DNA of 64,000 nucleotides from Bdellovibrionaceae bacterium UBA2351. GTDB lineage: Bacteria; Bdellovibrionota; Bdellovibrionia; Bdellovibrionales; Bdellovibrionaceae. Location of the stretch: NCBI GenBank assembly GCA_002344565.1, contig DDTZ01000055.1, positions 1-64,000 of the forward strand. The letters are read 5' to 3'. The notes beneath the pieces were generated by a model, which worked only from the letters and a program-made list of their open reading frames with translations, was not told the origin of the DNA and searched no databases. Below, piece by piece: positions 53,180 to 62,749 of this stretch (position 1 is the stretch's first letter; every line of letters begins with the position of its first letter). A program made the translations under genes and the position numbers.

Positions 53180-53224
53180 GGAGGACTAAATCAATTTTTA
53201 AAATACATACTAACTAAGTGGTAA

Positions 53225-54841
53225 TTAAATACCGCGACCGCCACCTCGGCTGCCGCTGTTGCCGTTTGAAAGCACTTGGCGGATTAGAGATGAAGTTCCC
53301 GAGTTAATAGCTCCTGAATTTACGCCAGTTCCGCGCATTCCACGAGCCGCATTCGAGATCGCTGTATCAAGTGAATTGATGCCTCTTTCAAGAATGGATG
53401 GGTTATTGATAACTTCTTTTAAAATAGCGGCTTTGAAGTCGTTCATTTCTCTAGTTATATCGCGATATGAATCGTTTTCAAGTAGGCCATTTTTGCGAGC
53501 GAAGTTTAATCCATCGTTCATTGTTCCGTAAAGATCTGTATTTAAACCTCTTAGGTAGTCAAAGTTCGCAAGGAAGCTTGCAAAGCTAGATTGAGCTCCA
53601 GCGTAGTCTTGTGATCTGATTTGATCATTACGATTACTTAAGTTTGATAGAGCTTCATCCGCTTGTTCGCGTAGCGCTGATTTGTATAAACCAGATACTG
53701 CGGCACGAGTATCGGAGTATTCGCCATCAATATCACGTAGTAGTGATTTGATTAAAGCAAGAGCATCGCGCTTGTCAGCCCTAGCCTCGCTTTTCTCTCT
53801 AGAGATTTCAGAGTAAAGCTCGCTGTTGCGTAGTCTTTGTTCAAGTACAGTTAAGCCTTCGACTGGTTGGATATCGAATTTATGAGTTAACATTTCTTTT
53901 AATCCATCAGCGATTTCATCATTGAAATAAGTTTCAGCATCTTCATCAGTGATTAGACGAGCTACTTTATTTCCGTCTTTGTCTTTTTTGCTTTTAGCTG
54001 CTTTTTTATCTGATTTTAAAAGTTGAACGAACTCTTTTGATTTGCAGCTAACTTCAGATGACGTTTTAGTTAAGTGTTTGCAACGTTGGTGAATTTTAGC
54101 TCTTAACGTTGTTAAACCTTTAGAGACCGTAGCTTTTGAATCATCCTCAGATGACTCTGCTGTCTTGGTAGTTTGAGTCTTTGCATTTTTCTTGCGGTGA
54201 ATGTCTTTGGGAATAATTTGTTGTCTTAATTTATCTTTGATAGCTGCGATATTGCTTCCCATTTCGCCGTCGATAACTTCAACGCGGGGTGATTTACCGC
54301 ATTCATCTTTACAGTCACTGCCTTCTGGTTTTTCAGAATAGATAACAGTAGTTTGGCCGTTGGCAGTGATTAATTTTACTTTATAATCATGTCCATCTAC
54401 AAATACGTCATAGTCTTCAGACGTAGCGGCAACTGGTGCGCTTGTTCGTGCAGCAGAGGTATCTCCACGAGGGTTTGTGCGTTGGTCATTTGTCGATGCT
54501 CTTGCTACTGGTGGCGCAGCAATTTGTGCTGATGTTGGCACGACTACGTCGGCTGGTGTTTGCGCCGATTCTTCTACTTGTGTCGGTGGATTTGTTTTAG
54601 CGGCTTCTGCTGCGCGTGCAGCTTCGGCTGCCTTTGCTGCATCAGCTGTTGTGCGAGATGCTTTTTTAGCTTCAGCAGCAGCTACTAGTTTAGCTTCCGC
54701 TTCTGCTGATGGTTTTGGCGCTAATTGAGTTGATGACAGTTGCGCATAGCCATCGAGTTTATTGTCATTGCCCGAGATTGAAAATCCCAGAGCTGCGAAT
54801 AGTGTTCCATATAGGAACCATTGCTTTGTTTGTGTTTTCAT
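53225..54841 (-). CDS. large exported Ala-rich protein of unknown function
   Basis: A 538-residue protein starting MKTQTKQWFLYGTLFAALGF, with a hydrophobic N-terminal segment that may act as signal peptide or anchor. Residues about 40-115 are Ala/Lys/Glu-rich (AAAEAKKA, AAEAARAAEAAK) like a flexible or helical spacer; then a small domain with Cys (CKDECGKS) and a Lys/Ser-rich stretch. The C-terminal 250 residues are helical and end in Gly/Ser/Arg-rich GNSGSRGGGRGI. No family is recognised. The start at 54841 follows GGAGG; in-frame starts upstream are weaker. Confidence 0.8.
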   Translation of the reverse strand: MKTQTKQWFLYGTLFAALGFSISGNDNKLDGYAQLSSTQLAPKPSAEAEAKLVAAAEAKKASRTTADAAKAAEAARAAEAAKTNPPTQVEESAQTPADVVVPTSAQIAAPPVARASTNDQRTNPRGDTSAARTSAPVAATSEDYDVFVDGHDYKVKLITANGQTTVIYSEKPEGSDCKDECGKSPRVEVIDGEMGSNIAAIKDKLRQQIIPKDIHRKKNAKTQTTKTAESSEDDSKATVSKGLTTLRAKIHQRCKHLTKTSSEVSCKSKEFVQLLKSDKKAAKSKKDKDGNKVARLITDEDAETYFNDEIADGLKEMLTHKFDIQPVEGLTVLEQRLRNSELYSEISREKSEARADKRDALALIKSLLRDIDGEYSDTRAAVSGLYKSALREQADEALSNLSNRNDQIRSQDYAGAQSSFASFLANFDYLRGLNTDLYGTMNDGLNFARKNGLLENDSYRDITREMNDFKAAILKEVINNPSILERGINSLDTAISNAARGMRGTGVNSGAINSGTSSLIRQVLSNGNSGSRGGGRGI

Positions 54842-55097
54842 AAATTCCTCCATTATAGCGAGCCGTCCGGGCTCTATTTTTTCTTTATCCAACTAAAGAA
54901 ATTGCAAGCCGATGACCAAAAGCTGGCCGAGACTAGGTTTGTGATTTTGCTCCTAAACCATTGAAATCGATAAATTATTTGAAGAATTTTTTTCATGTAT
55001 CAGCTTGAAACGCTGTCAAACATTTGGTGTCTCAGTATGAGAAAATAAAAATTACCTAGGATTTTCAACAGCTTGACTTGAAAGGTACAAACTAGCT

Positions 55098-56315
55098 ATG
55101 AGTCATAAAATGCCTCTGTTTAAATTCGAAAAAAATCCCACTATCCCGGCTCATCTAGCGATCGCAGACAGCGATTGGTTAAATCCGCAGTGGCAGATGC
55201 AAAATGCACTTAAGGGTCTTTCGGATTATCAGAAGTATTTTAGTTTGCAGCCAGATGAAGCCAGTGTGTTTCACGAATCGTCGGAGTTATTTAATATCCG
55301 CTGCACGCCTTATTACGCGTCATTAGCGAAAGATCGTCCTCATCATCCTATTCGTAAAATTCTAATGCCGAATCAAAAGGAGCTCATTTCTGAAAATCAA
55401 GAAATGCTGGATCCTTTAGGTGAAAAGAAAAATCAGAAATCAAAACGTTTGATTCACAGATATTCAGATCGTGCTCTACTTTTGATCACTGATTTCTGCA
55501 GCGTCTATTGCCGGTACTGCACACGCAAACATTTTACGGGTCAAGATCAAGTTTTGGCGCGCAAAGAAGATCTGGATGATGCTTTAGCATACATCAAAGC
55601 TCATCCGGGAATCAAAGAGGTGATTTTATCTGGTGGTGACCCATTAACTTTGTCTGATTCCGTTTTAGATCGCGTACTGTTTGAAATCAGAAAGATTGAA
55701 CATGTCGAAATCATTCGAATTGGTTCGAGAATGCCGGTGGTGTGTCCCCAGCGAATTACAGAGGATCTGTGCAAGATATTGAAAAAATATAAGCCCGTGT
55801 ATTTTATGAACCATTTCAATCACCCTAAAGAAATCACCGAGCTTGCGGCCGAGAAACTAGAGATGATTGTGGATCACGGTGTGCCTTCGTTCAATCAAAT
55901 GGTTCTCTTAAACGGCGTAAACAATCATGAAGCGATCGTGCAGGCATTATCACGACGTTTGCTCTATCTTCGTGTGAAACCGTACTACATGTTCCAATGC
56001 GATCCTTCGCAAGGAACGGACTACTTAAGAACAAGCGTAGAAAACTCGCTGAAGATTCAAAAAAACCTATGGGGTCATCTATCAGGTTTAGCGATGCCGA
56101 ACCTAGCCATCGACATTCCAGACGGCGGAGGCAAAACCTATTACTCACCAAACTTCGAAACACACAGGACAGAAAACACCATCCACTACAAAGGCTGGGA
56201 CGGCATAGAGGGAAAATACATAAGCCCGCCAGAGTCTGACATCATCGACCCAATAGACGCCGAAGACTACATCGCCGAATGGAAAACCATCCAATCCTCA
56301 AAAGTCAGCTGCTAG
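55098..56315 (+). CDS. KamA-type radical SAM enzyme (lysine 2,3-aminomutase-like)
   Basis: A 405-residue radical S-adenosylmethionine enzyme. The iron-sulfur ligands are CSVYCRYC (near residue 138), followed by TRKHF and the GGDPL motif. The PLP-binding Lys region is IPDGGGKTYYS. It resembles lysine 2,3-aminomutase rather than the shorter EpmB, and may make beta-lysine. The last 71 codons use almost only A or C in third position, unlike the rest of the gene; the final codons lie inside a large inverted repeat. Confidence 0.9.
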   Translation: MSHKMPLFKFEKNPTIPAHLAIADSDWLNPQWQMQNALKGLSDYQKYFSLQPDEASVFHESSELFNIRCTPYYASLAKDRPHHPIRKILMPNQKELISENQEMLDPLGEKKNQKSKRLIHRYSDRALLLITDFCSVYCRYCTRKHFTGQDQVLARKEDLDDALAYIKAHPGIKEVILSGGDPLTLSDSVLDRVLFEIRKIEHVEIIRIGSRMPVVCPQRITEDLCKILKKYKPVYFMNHFNHPKEITELAAEKLEMIVDHGVPSFNQMVLLNGVNNHEAIVQALSRRLLYLRVKPYYMFQCDPSQGTDYLRTSVENSLKIQKNLWGHLSGLAMPNLAIDIPDGGGKTYYSPNFETHRTENTIHYKGWDGIEGKYISPPESDIIDPIDAEDYIAEWKTIQSSKVSC

Positions 56316-56361
56316 GTTTTTGCAACGCTATGAATTGCAAAAACCTAGCAGCTGACTTTTG
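56299..56361. repeat. 27-bp perfect inverted repeat between convergent genes
   Basis: Arms 56299-56325 and 56335-56361 are perfectly complementary over 27 bases, separated by a 9-base loop. The left arm includes the last codons and stop of the KamA-type gene. The right arm ends 3 bases before the stop codon of the acetoacetyl-CoA synthetase. It probably acts as a bidirectional terminator or transcript stabiliser, but it is much longer than other terminators in the window. Confidence 0.85.
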
Positions 56362-56364
56362 CCG

Positions 56365-58371
56365 CTAATCTTTTAGTTCGGGGCGGGCTTTGTATTCGGA
56401 TAGGGCTTCGGGATTTGCTAGGGCTTCTACGTTTTTTACTGGTTCGCCTTGGACGGTTTGGCGTACCGCTAGTTCTACGATTTTTCCGCTTTTTGTGCGT
56501 GGGATGTTTTGGACTTGTAGAACTTTAGCGGGGACGTGCCTTGGTGTTGTGTTTTTCTTGATTTGGTTTTTGATCTTATCGATCAACGCAGAATCTAGAG
56601 TTAATCCGTCGCGAAGTTTTACGAATAGTACGACGCGAACATCATTGCTCCAGTTTTGCCCAATGACAATTGATTCAACGACTTCATCGAGCATTTCTAC
56701 TTGTTTATATATTTCTGCTGTACCAATTCGAACACCACCAGGATTTAGTGTTGCATCTGAACGACCGTAAATGATGTAACCGCCATTTAAAGTTTTTTCG
56801 ACATAGTCACCGTGGCACCAAACATTTTCAAATTTTTCAAAGTAAGCTTTTTTGAATTTCTCTTGGGTAGGGTCATTCCAGAAGAAAACGGGTTTTGAGG
56901 GAAATGATTGTTTGCAAACCAATTCGCCTTTTTCACCCACAAGTGGCGTTTTATCATCATCCCAAATATCCATATCAAATGCTAATCCTGCCGCAGAGAT
57001 TTCTCCGCGAATGACTGGGGTCCATGGATTAGACAAAACGAAGCAGGCAATGATATCGGTACCGCCAGAAATAGAGCCAAGTTGAACTTTTGGATTGATA
57101 TGCTCGTAAACATAATCAAAACCGTCTTCATTCAATGGGCTACCTGTCGAGAATACGGTGCGCATTGAGCTTAAATTGAAATCCTTGTTTGGAGTCAAAT
57201 TTGCTTTCTTGCACGAATCGATAAACTTTGCTGATGTGCCAAACTGAGTGCATTTATGCTGTTCTAGAAATTTAAATAGTTCTTTGGCATCTTTGTAAAA
57301 TGGAGCGCCTTCATATAAAAGAATATTCGCGCCCGACGAGATTCCTGTAACTAACCAGTTCCACATCATCCAACCGCACGTCGTGAAATAAAATAGTTGA
57401 TCCAGAGGTCTGATATCGCCATGAAGTTGATGCTCTTTCATATGCTGGAATAAAGTGCCGCCATGGCCGTGAGTAATACACTTAGGGACGCCTGTGGTTC
57501 CCGACGAGAATAAAATAAACAGTGGATGATTGAATTCTATTTTTACAAACTTTAGAGGTTTAGCAGAATGGTTTCCCAAAATTAGGCTCAACGCTGTCAT
57601 TCCACCCAAACTATGAGCTGTATGAGTCGATGTTTCGTTAGCCAATGCAGATAACGGTTGATCGAAACCAATCATGATCGTATTTTTTACGGTCGCTAGT
57701 GATTTTAGAATCTCGGTCGTTTTCTCTTTTAGATCTAGCTTCTTGCCATTGTATATGTAGAAATCGCTCGTGATGAAAATTTTAGGATCGATCTGGCTCA
57801 TGCGATCTAGAACACCTTGAACGCCAAAGTCCGGTGAACAGCTCGACCAAATTGCACCAAGTGATGTCGCTGCTGTCATCAAAATGATAGTCGCTGGATG
57901 ATTAGGAACCATTGCGGCTACACGATCCCCTTTTTGTAGACCCATGGCTTCCAGAGCTTGCTGAGCTTTGGAAACTAGTTTTGTAAATTCAGGATACGTA
58001 ATTGTGAATTCAACTTGATCTTCAGCTTTAAAAACCAAAAAAGGAACTGTGTTTGCGTTCGGCTGGGAACCGCGATTTTTTTCAGCTAGCTTAACTAAGT
58101 TTTCCGCGTAATTGACAGAAGATTCTGGGAACCATTTAGAATTCAGAAAATCAGTTGGGTTTTCTAGTGCTGTTCCTTTGCGTTCGCCAACGATACCGAA
58201 AAAATCCCAAAGTTCCGTCCAGAACGTCTGGGAGTTTTCATTCGTCCATTTCCAAAGTGACGTGTAGTTTTCAAAATGAGTATTGTGTTTTTTCTCTAGG
58301 TTCGTTTTAAGTCGATACAGAGCCGTGGCTTCAAAACTAGCCTTTGTTGGTTCCCAGAGTACTTTCTTCAT
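56365..58371 (-). CDS. acetoacetyl-CoA synthetase
   Basis: A 668-residue adenylate-forming enzyme that converts acetoacetate to acetoacetyl-CoA with ATP. The N-terminus (LWKWTNENSQTFWTELWDFF, WFPESSVNYAENL) and the motifs FSSGTTGVPKCITH, GTSAKFIDSC, SISGGTDI and the C-terminal Lys in RTKSGKIVELAVR fit the acetoacetate--CoA ligase subgroup. With thiolase it links acetoacetate to acetyl-CoA. It begins 6 bases after the OmpA-family gene stop with AGGATC, in an operon. Its last 63 codons are almost all A- or C-ending, mirroring the KamA-type gene. Confidence 0.93.
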   Translation of the reverse strand: MKKVLWEPTKASFEATALYRLKTNLEKKHNTHFENYTSLWKWTNENSQTFWTELWDFFGIVGERKGTALENPTDFLNSKWFPESSVNYAENLVKLAEKNRGSQPNANTVPFLVFKAEDQVEFTITYPEFTKLVSKAQQALEAMGLQKGDRVAAMVPNHPATIILMTAATSLGAIWSSCSPDFGVQGVLDRMSQIDPKIFITSDFYIYNGKKLDLKEKTTEILKSLATVKNTIMIGFDQPLSALANETSTHTAHSLGGMTALSLILGNHSAKPLKFVKIEFNHPLFILFSSGTTGVPKCITHGHGGTLFQHMKEHQLHGDIRPLDQLFYFTTCGWMMWNWLVTGISSGANILLYEGAPFYKDAKELFKFLEQHKCTQFGTSAKFIDSCKKANLTPNKDFNLSSMRTVFSTGSPLNEDGFDYVYEHINPKVQLGSISGGTDIIACFVLSNPWTPVIRGEISAAGLAFDMDIWDDDKTPLVGEKGELVCKQSFPSKPVFFWNDPTQEKFKKAYFEKFENVWCHGDYVEKTLNGGYIIYGRSDATLNPGGVRIGTAEIYKQVEMLDEVVESIVIGQNWSNDVRVVLFVKLRDGLTLDSALIDKIKNQIKKNTTPRHVPAKVLQVQNIPRTKSGKIVELAVRQTVQGEPVKNVEALANPEALSEYKARPELKD

Positions 58372-58377
58372 TTGATC

Positions 58378-60165
58378 CTACTTTTTAATATAAACTTTCA
58401 AGTCTACGCGGCGATTTTTAGCTCGACCGGCGTCTGTCTTATTTGTCGCAATAGGACGGGCTTCCCCGAAACCGATTGCAGTGATCTGATTATCGCGAAT
58501 ATCTAAATTATCAAGCAAATTATTCTTAATTGTTTTAGCGCGACGTTCGCTTAAATTTTGATTGTAGTCGTCAGAACCCATCGAATCTGTATGACCCTCG
58601 ATGATAAGCGATTTGATATTTAATTCGAATAATGTGGAAATGATTTTTTCCATTTCTTTTTTCGAACCTTTGGTTAATGTATCGCGGTCAAAATCGAATT
58701 CTAAGTTTTTCAGACGAATCAATTTATCTGGCTTAGGGATTTCTTTTACTTTGATCGTAGCCCGTGCGGAACGACCTACGCCATCAACAACTTCCACTGT
58801 TACGTTTTGAGCTTCTAAAGGTGCTTTAAACAAACCATTTTGATTAATGCTTCCAGATCCATCAATCACGCCATAACGGAATGGAGCTTTACCGCCCACG
58901 GCGCGGAATTGCAGAGTTTGCCCTTCAAACAATTCCGAGTGTTGAGGACGGATACCTAAATCACCAGCGAATTCGCTAGGTGCTTTGTAGTTCACGATTG
59001 CCGTTGTTGTTTGTCCTAATGAGTCTTTAAATTCAATTTCGCTTGAACCTGGATTTTCTGGAGACAAAAAATCGCAGTATTTACCAATGAATTGGCCATC
59101 ACCGCTGAGGATCTCACATTGATAAGGGGCTTTGCCGCCGATGAACTCAAAACTAACTTGCTCGCCCACAACGACTGTTGAATCTTCTGGGGTTACGCGA
59201 AATCCAGTAGGAGAAATACGTGCTGGCGGTGTTTTTTTGACGGTTTGTGCGGGAGCGGCTTCGCTGCTGTTGGGTTTCCAGTACCAGACGATACCGGCAA
59301 ACACACGCCACGTTGGTGCTAGGGAATCAACACCTGGTTCAATCGTAGCACCCCAGTCGAAGTTTGTATTTTTCCACCAGCGATGCTTTAGACCTAAAAG
59401 CAAATCAAGTGATGTGGCATCTTCGGCTCGGATGTAGGGCTTCTTTTCTAGAGGATAACTATAGATTGTTTCAAACACCCAGCGACTAGTCTCCGTAAAT
59501 TCATTTGAATAACCATACGAAACCGTCAACTGATCATCTAAAGGAAACATTCGTTGATTAGCCGGACGATCGCTGGGGCTGCGTAAGCGCATGCCCGCAT
59601 TGAAACCATGAACGGCTTTTTCGTTTCGTAATGTATAGGCAAGTTCTAAATTATAAATCGCGCTTGGATTAATGCCTGTATAAGGACTATCAACCAATGT
59701 CGGAATGTCTACCGATGCAACAACGGCCCAAGACGGAATGTCGCTATCGCCGAAAGAGTATTTAAAACCAGGGCGAAATGAGTGTACACCTTTATCGATA
59801 CCAATTTTAATGCCCTCTTTAGTTTCCGAGTTGTAGTACCATAAGAACGGCGCTTGTAAAAATGCCGATAGGTTTTTGGTAAAGCCATACCCAATCGAAA
59901 AATCATATTCAGCTAGTTCATTCGCGTAAGACATTTTTTCCTGAGTGTTCACATCTTTGAAAACTAATAGATGATCCTTAGCGAAATTCAGATATTGAGA
60001 CAAAACCAAGTAGTCGCCGTACAGTGGGCGAGACGTATGAACCGTGATGAAATCAAGGCCATCTGTATTGGGAACAAATGTCTGCATGTCACCTAAAACA
60101 TTAGGAAATGCTTGCGTTGAGATAAGAAGTGGCAACACGATAAGCTTTAAAATCCATTTCTTCAT
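58378..60165 (-). CDS. OmpA-family outer-membrane protein with barrel and peptidoglycan-binding domain
   Basis: A 595-residue exported protein. After a signal peptide, residues about 25-290 look like a beta barrel (FITVHTSRPLYGDYLVLSQYL, FSIGYGFTKNLSAFLQAPFLW). Two immunoglobulin-like repeats follow (both with the pattern GGKAPYQ or GGKAPFRYGV). The C-terminal 120 residues are an OmpA-type domain (FDFDRDTLTKGSKKEMEKI, IEGHTDSMGSDDYNQNLSERRAK), which binds peptidoglycan. It probably anchors the outer membrane to the wall. Confidence 0.9.
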   Translation of the reverse strand: MKKWILKLIVLPLLISTQAFPNVLGDMQTFVPNTDGLDFITVHTSRPLYGDYLVLSQYLNFAKDHLLVFKDVNTQEKMSYANELAEYDFSIGYGFTKNLSAFLQAPFLWYYNSETKEGIKIGIDKGVHSFRPGFKYSFGDSDIPSWAVVASVDIPTLVDSPYTGINPSAIYNLELAYTLRNEKAVHGFNAGMRLRSPSDRPANQRMFPLDDQLTVSYGYSNEFTETSRWVFETIYSYPLEKKPYIRAEDATSLDLLLGLKHRWWKNTNFDWGATIEPGVDSLAPTWRVFAGIVWYWKPNSSEAAPAQTVKKTPPARISPTGFRVTPEDSTVVVGEQVSFEFIGGKAPYQCEILSGDGQFIGKYCDFLSPENPGSSEIEFKDSLGQTTTAIVNYKAPSEFAGDLGIRPQHSELFEGQTLQFRAVGGKAPFRYGVIDGSGSINQNGLFKAPLEAQNVTVEVVDGVGRSARATIKVKEIPKPDKLIRLKNLEFDFDRDTLTKGSKKEMEKIISTLFELNIKSLIIEGHTDSMGSDDYNQNLSERRAKTIKNNLLDNLDIRDNQITAIGFGEARPIATNKTDAGRAKNRRVDLKVYIKK

Positions 60166-60339
60166 GTTAAGTCCTTTTTAACGAAAGAATGTTCCAAACT
60201 AGTTTACGTTGAATTCCATAACGAAAGCAAATGGTTAAATGATTTTCGGCCCTTCCATTTGGCGATGATTTTATAAGAGGCTACCGCGCAGTTCTTCGTT
60301 GTCAGGGCCGCTAAATATAGTTACTTTGCGATAAAGAAT

Positions 60340-60849
60340 ATGGAAAAAACAAACCCTAGTTTTATTTTGAAAGTAGCCGAAATAGTTTCGACCTGGTTTT
60401 ATGTCGGAAAAATCCGCTGGGCCCCAGGAACCTTGGGAACTCTGGCAACGATTCCATTTGTGATCGTTTTTCAGATGATGGGTTCCATTGGCTATATAGC
60501 AGTAACATTTTTGATCGTATTTCTTGGAATCTTCCTTTCGGATATTTACGAAAAATCAAAAGGTGATCATGATTTGTCCGAGATCGTGATTGATGAAGTC
60601 GCTGGGTATATGATTGCAATGACCTTGTTGCCGATGACCTGGCAGGCACTGACGCTTGGTTTTTTAATCTTTAGATTCTTTGATATTTTTAAACCATTCC
60701 CTATTGGCTGGTTAGATCGCAAAATAAATGGGGGATTGGGCGTGATGGTTGATGATATAGCGGCCGGTGTGATTACAAATGTCATTCTTCAGATTTTGTA
60801 TACAAAAACAGCATGGCTAGGATCTCAGATTATTCATATCAACACTTAG
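60340..60849 (+). CDS. pgpA: phosphatidylglycerophosphatase A
   Basis: A 169-residue membrane enzyme that dephosphorylates phosphatidylglycerophosphate to phosphatidylglycerol. Family motifs KIRWAPGTLGTLATIPF near the N-terminus and IVIDEVAGYMIAM in the middle, then RFFDIFKPFPIGWLDRK, are all present, with about four membrane segments. It heads a rightward cluster with the cinA-type gene and recA. Confidence 0.95.
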   Translation: MEKTNPSFILKVAEIVSTWFYVGKIRWAPGTLGTLATIPFVIVFQMMGSIGYIAVTFLIVFLGIFLSDIYEKSKGDHDLSEIVIDEVAGYMIAMTLLPMTWQALTLGFLIFRFFDIFKPFPIGWLDRKINGGLGVMVDDIAAGVITNVILQILYTKTAWLGSQIIHINT

Positions 60850-60891
60850 GGGCCAGTTTTTTATGTCTCAAGGCAACAAAGCGATTTTTTG

Positions 60892-61377
60892 ATGGACACA
60901 TTTACATATAAATTACACACTCTATTTAAGCAACTACGCCGCACTCAAACGGTGGTCGGTTTCGCTGAAAGCTGCACTGGTGGCAAACTTTCGTCGAAAG
61001 TGACAGAGAATCCCGGAGTCTCTGACATCTTTATGGGTTCGGTCGTATGTTATGCCAATTCGGCGAAGGAAGATATTCTAGGAGTCCTTCGTGAATCGAT
61101 AGAAAAAGAAGGGGCTGTGAGCGAAACAGTAGCCCTACAGATGGCCAAAGGCGCACAGAAAGTTCTCAGAACTAACTGGGCGGCCGCTATAACGGGAATA
61201 GCGGGACCGGATGGCGGGACGAAAACTAAACCTGTGGGCACCGTATGTTTTGGAATCGTAGGACCGGGCGTTGAATACACTGAAAAAAAGTTGTTTACAG
61301 GCTCAAGGGTTCAGATACAAGAACAGTCGGCGGAACAGGCTGTTGAACTGTTAAACAAGCATCTAGAGCGGATCTAG
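60892..61377 (+). CDS. pncC: nicotinamide-nucleotide amidohydrolase (CinA C-terminal type)
   Basis: A 161-residue PncC/CinA C-terminal domain protein that converts nicotinamide mononucleotide to nicotinate mononucleotide. The motifs FAESCTGGKLSSKVTENPG and AITGIAGPDGGTKTKPVGT are complete. The N-terminal MoeA-like domain of full-length CinA is absent, as in free-standing PncC. A TTG at 60889 is an alternative start. It lies between pgpA and recA, a common bacterial arrangement. Confidence 0.93.
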   Translation: MDTFTYKLHTLFKQLRRTQTVVGFAESCTGGKLSSKVTENPGVSDIFMGSVVCYANSAKEDILGVLRESIEKEGAVSETVALQMAKGAQKVLRTNWAAAITGIAGPDGGTKTKPVGTVCFGIVGPGVEYTEKKLFTGSRVQIQEQSAEQAVELLNKHLERI

Positions 61378-61447
61378 GGCGGAAACGAAACTTTGAAACT
61401 TAATTTTGGTAAATTATCAACTCAGGTAGAGTTAAGGAAGGGTAAAA

Positions 61448-62605
61448 ATGGCTGCAAATACAGAAAAAGACACAAAAGCTCAAGGCGAAAAACTAAAAGC
61501 GTTAGAGCTAGCAGTTTCTTCAATTGAAAAACAATTCGGTAAAGGTTCAATCATGAGATTGAACGTGAATGAACCTCTTCATAAAGACATCGAAGCGATC
61601 AGCACAGGCGCATTAAGCCTAGATATCGCTCTTGGTATCGGCGGTCTTCCTAAGGGTCGTATCGTAGAAGTTTACGGCCCAGAATCATCTGGTAAAACAA
61701 CAATCGCATTATCAACAATCGCTCAAGCTCAGAAAAAAGGCGGCGTGGTTGCATTCATCGATGCGGAACATGCATTAGACGTAAATTATGCTCGTAAATT
61801 GGGTGTAAACACGGAAGATCTTTTAATCTCTCAACCAGACACGGGTGAACAAGCTCTTGAAATCGCTGAAACTCTAGTTCGTTCGGGCGCGATCGACGTG
61901 ATCGTTATCGACTCGGTAGCGGCGCTAGTTCCACGTGCTGAGATCGAAGGTGAAATGGGTGATAGTCACATGGGTCTACAGGCTCGTTTGATGTCACAAG
62001 CGCTTAGAAAATTAACTGCGGCGATCAGCCGTTCAAATACACTAATGATCTTCATCAATCAAATCCGTATGAAAATCGGTGTTATGTTCGGTAACCCGGA
62101 AACAACTACGGGTGGTAACGCTCTTAAATTCTACGCGTCTGTCCGTATGGATGTACGCCGTGTGGGCGCGATCAAAGATGGTGAGGATGTTACGGGTAAC
62201 AGAACAGCTGTTAAAATCGTGAAGAATAAAATGGCAGCACCATTCACTAAAACTGAATTTGATCTAATGTACAACGAAGGTATTTCTGCTGAGGGTGATA
62301 TCTTGGATCTAGCGGTAACTGCAAACCTAGTTGAAAAATCAGGAGCATGGTTCAGCTACAAAGGCGAGCGTATGGGGCAAGGTCGCGATCAAGCGAAATC
62401 ATTCTTGAAAGCAAACCCACAAATCAAGGATACGTTACGTGCGCAGATTCTTTCTATGAAGGGTATCGGTCAATTATTAGTTGATGCGGATACTAAAGCA
62501 GCGGCAACAGTAGAAGAGGCTGACGAAACTCCAGATGTTGAAATTACAACAGCTGAAAAAGACGCATCTAAAGATGCTAAAAACAAAAAGAAAGCTAAAC
62601 ACTAA
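61448..62605 (+). CDS. recA: recombinase RecA
   Basis: A 385-residue RecA, the DNA strand-exchange and SOS co-protease protein. Walker A is GPESSGKTT (residues about 77-85), with [28 protein letters not shown] and the family signature [14 protein letters not shown]. The C-terminal tail of about 40 residues is longer than in many species and mixed acidic/Lys-rich ([20 protein letters not shown], then KNKKKAKH). Codon use suggests high expression. No LexA box of the TTACN3GTAA type was seen upstream. A strong terminator follows. Confidence 0.99.
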   Translation: MAANTEKDTKAQGEKLKALELAVSSIEKQFGKGSIMRLNVNEPLHKDIEAISTGALSLDIALGIGGLPKGRIVEVYGPESSGKTTIALSTIAQAQKKGGVVAFIDAEHALDVNYARKLGVNTEDLLISQPDTGEQALEIAETLVRSGAIDVIVIDSVAALVPRAEIEGEMGDSHMGLQARLMSQALRKLTAAISRSNTLMIFINQIRMKIGVMFGNPETTTGGNALKFYASVRMDVRRVGAIKDGEDVTGNRTAVKIVKNKMAAPFTKTEFDLMYNEGISAEGDILDLAVTANLVEKSGAWFSYKGERMGQGRDQAKSFLKANPQIKDTLRAQILSMKGIGQLLVDADTKAAATVEEADETPDVEITTAEKDASKDAKNKKKAKH

Positions 62606-62630
62606 ATTATATACTTAATATGCAGTGTAA

Positions 62631-62660
62631 AAAGAGGAGCTATATAGCTCCTCTTTTTTT
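62631..62660 (+). terminator. Rho-independent terminator after recA
   Basis: A 10-bp stem (62631-62640 with 62647-62656), a 6-base loop and a run of T. Confidence 0.92.
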
Positions 62661-62749
62661 ATGTCTTCATGCCTAGACCAACATAGGGATTTAATTCATA
62701 CATTAATGCCCTCTCTATTTTTTTAGTAGTAAGCTTTAAAGACAGAAAA

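Noticed and set aside
61378..61447. LexA-type SOS box upstream of recA
   Set aside because: No TTACN3GTAA or similar palindrome was found in this gap by eye.
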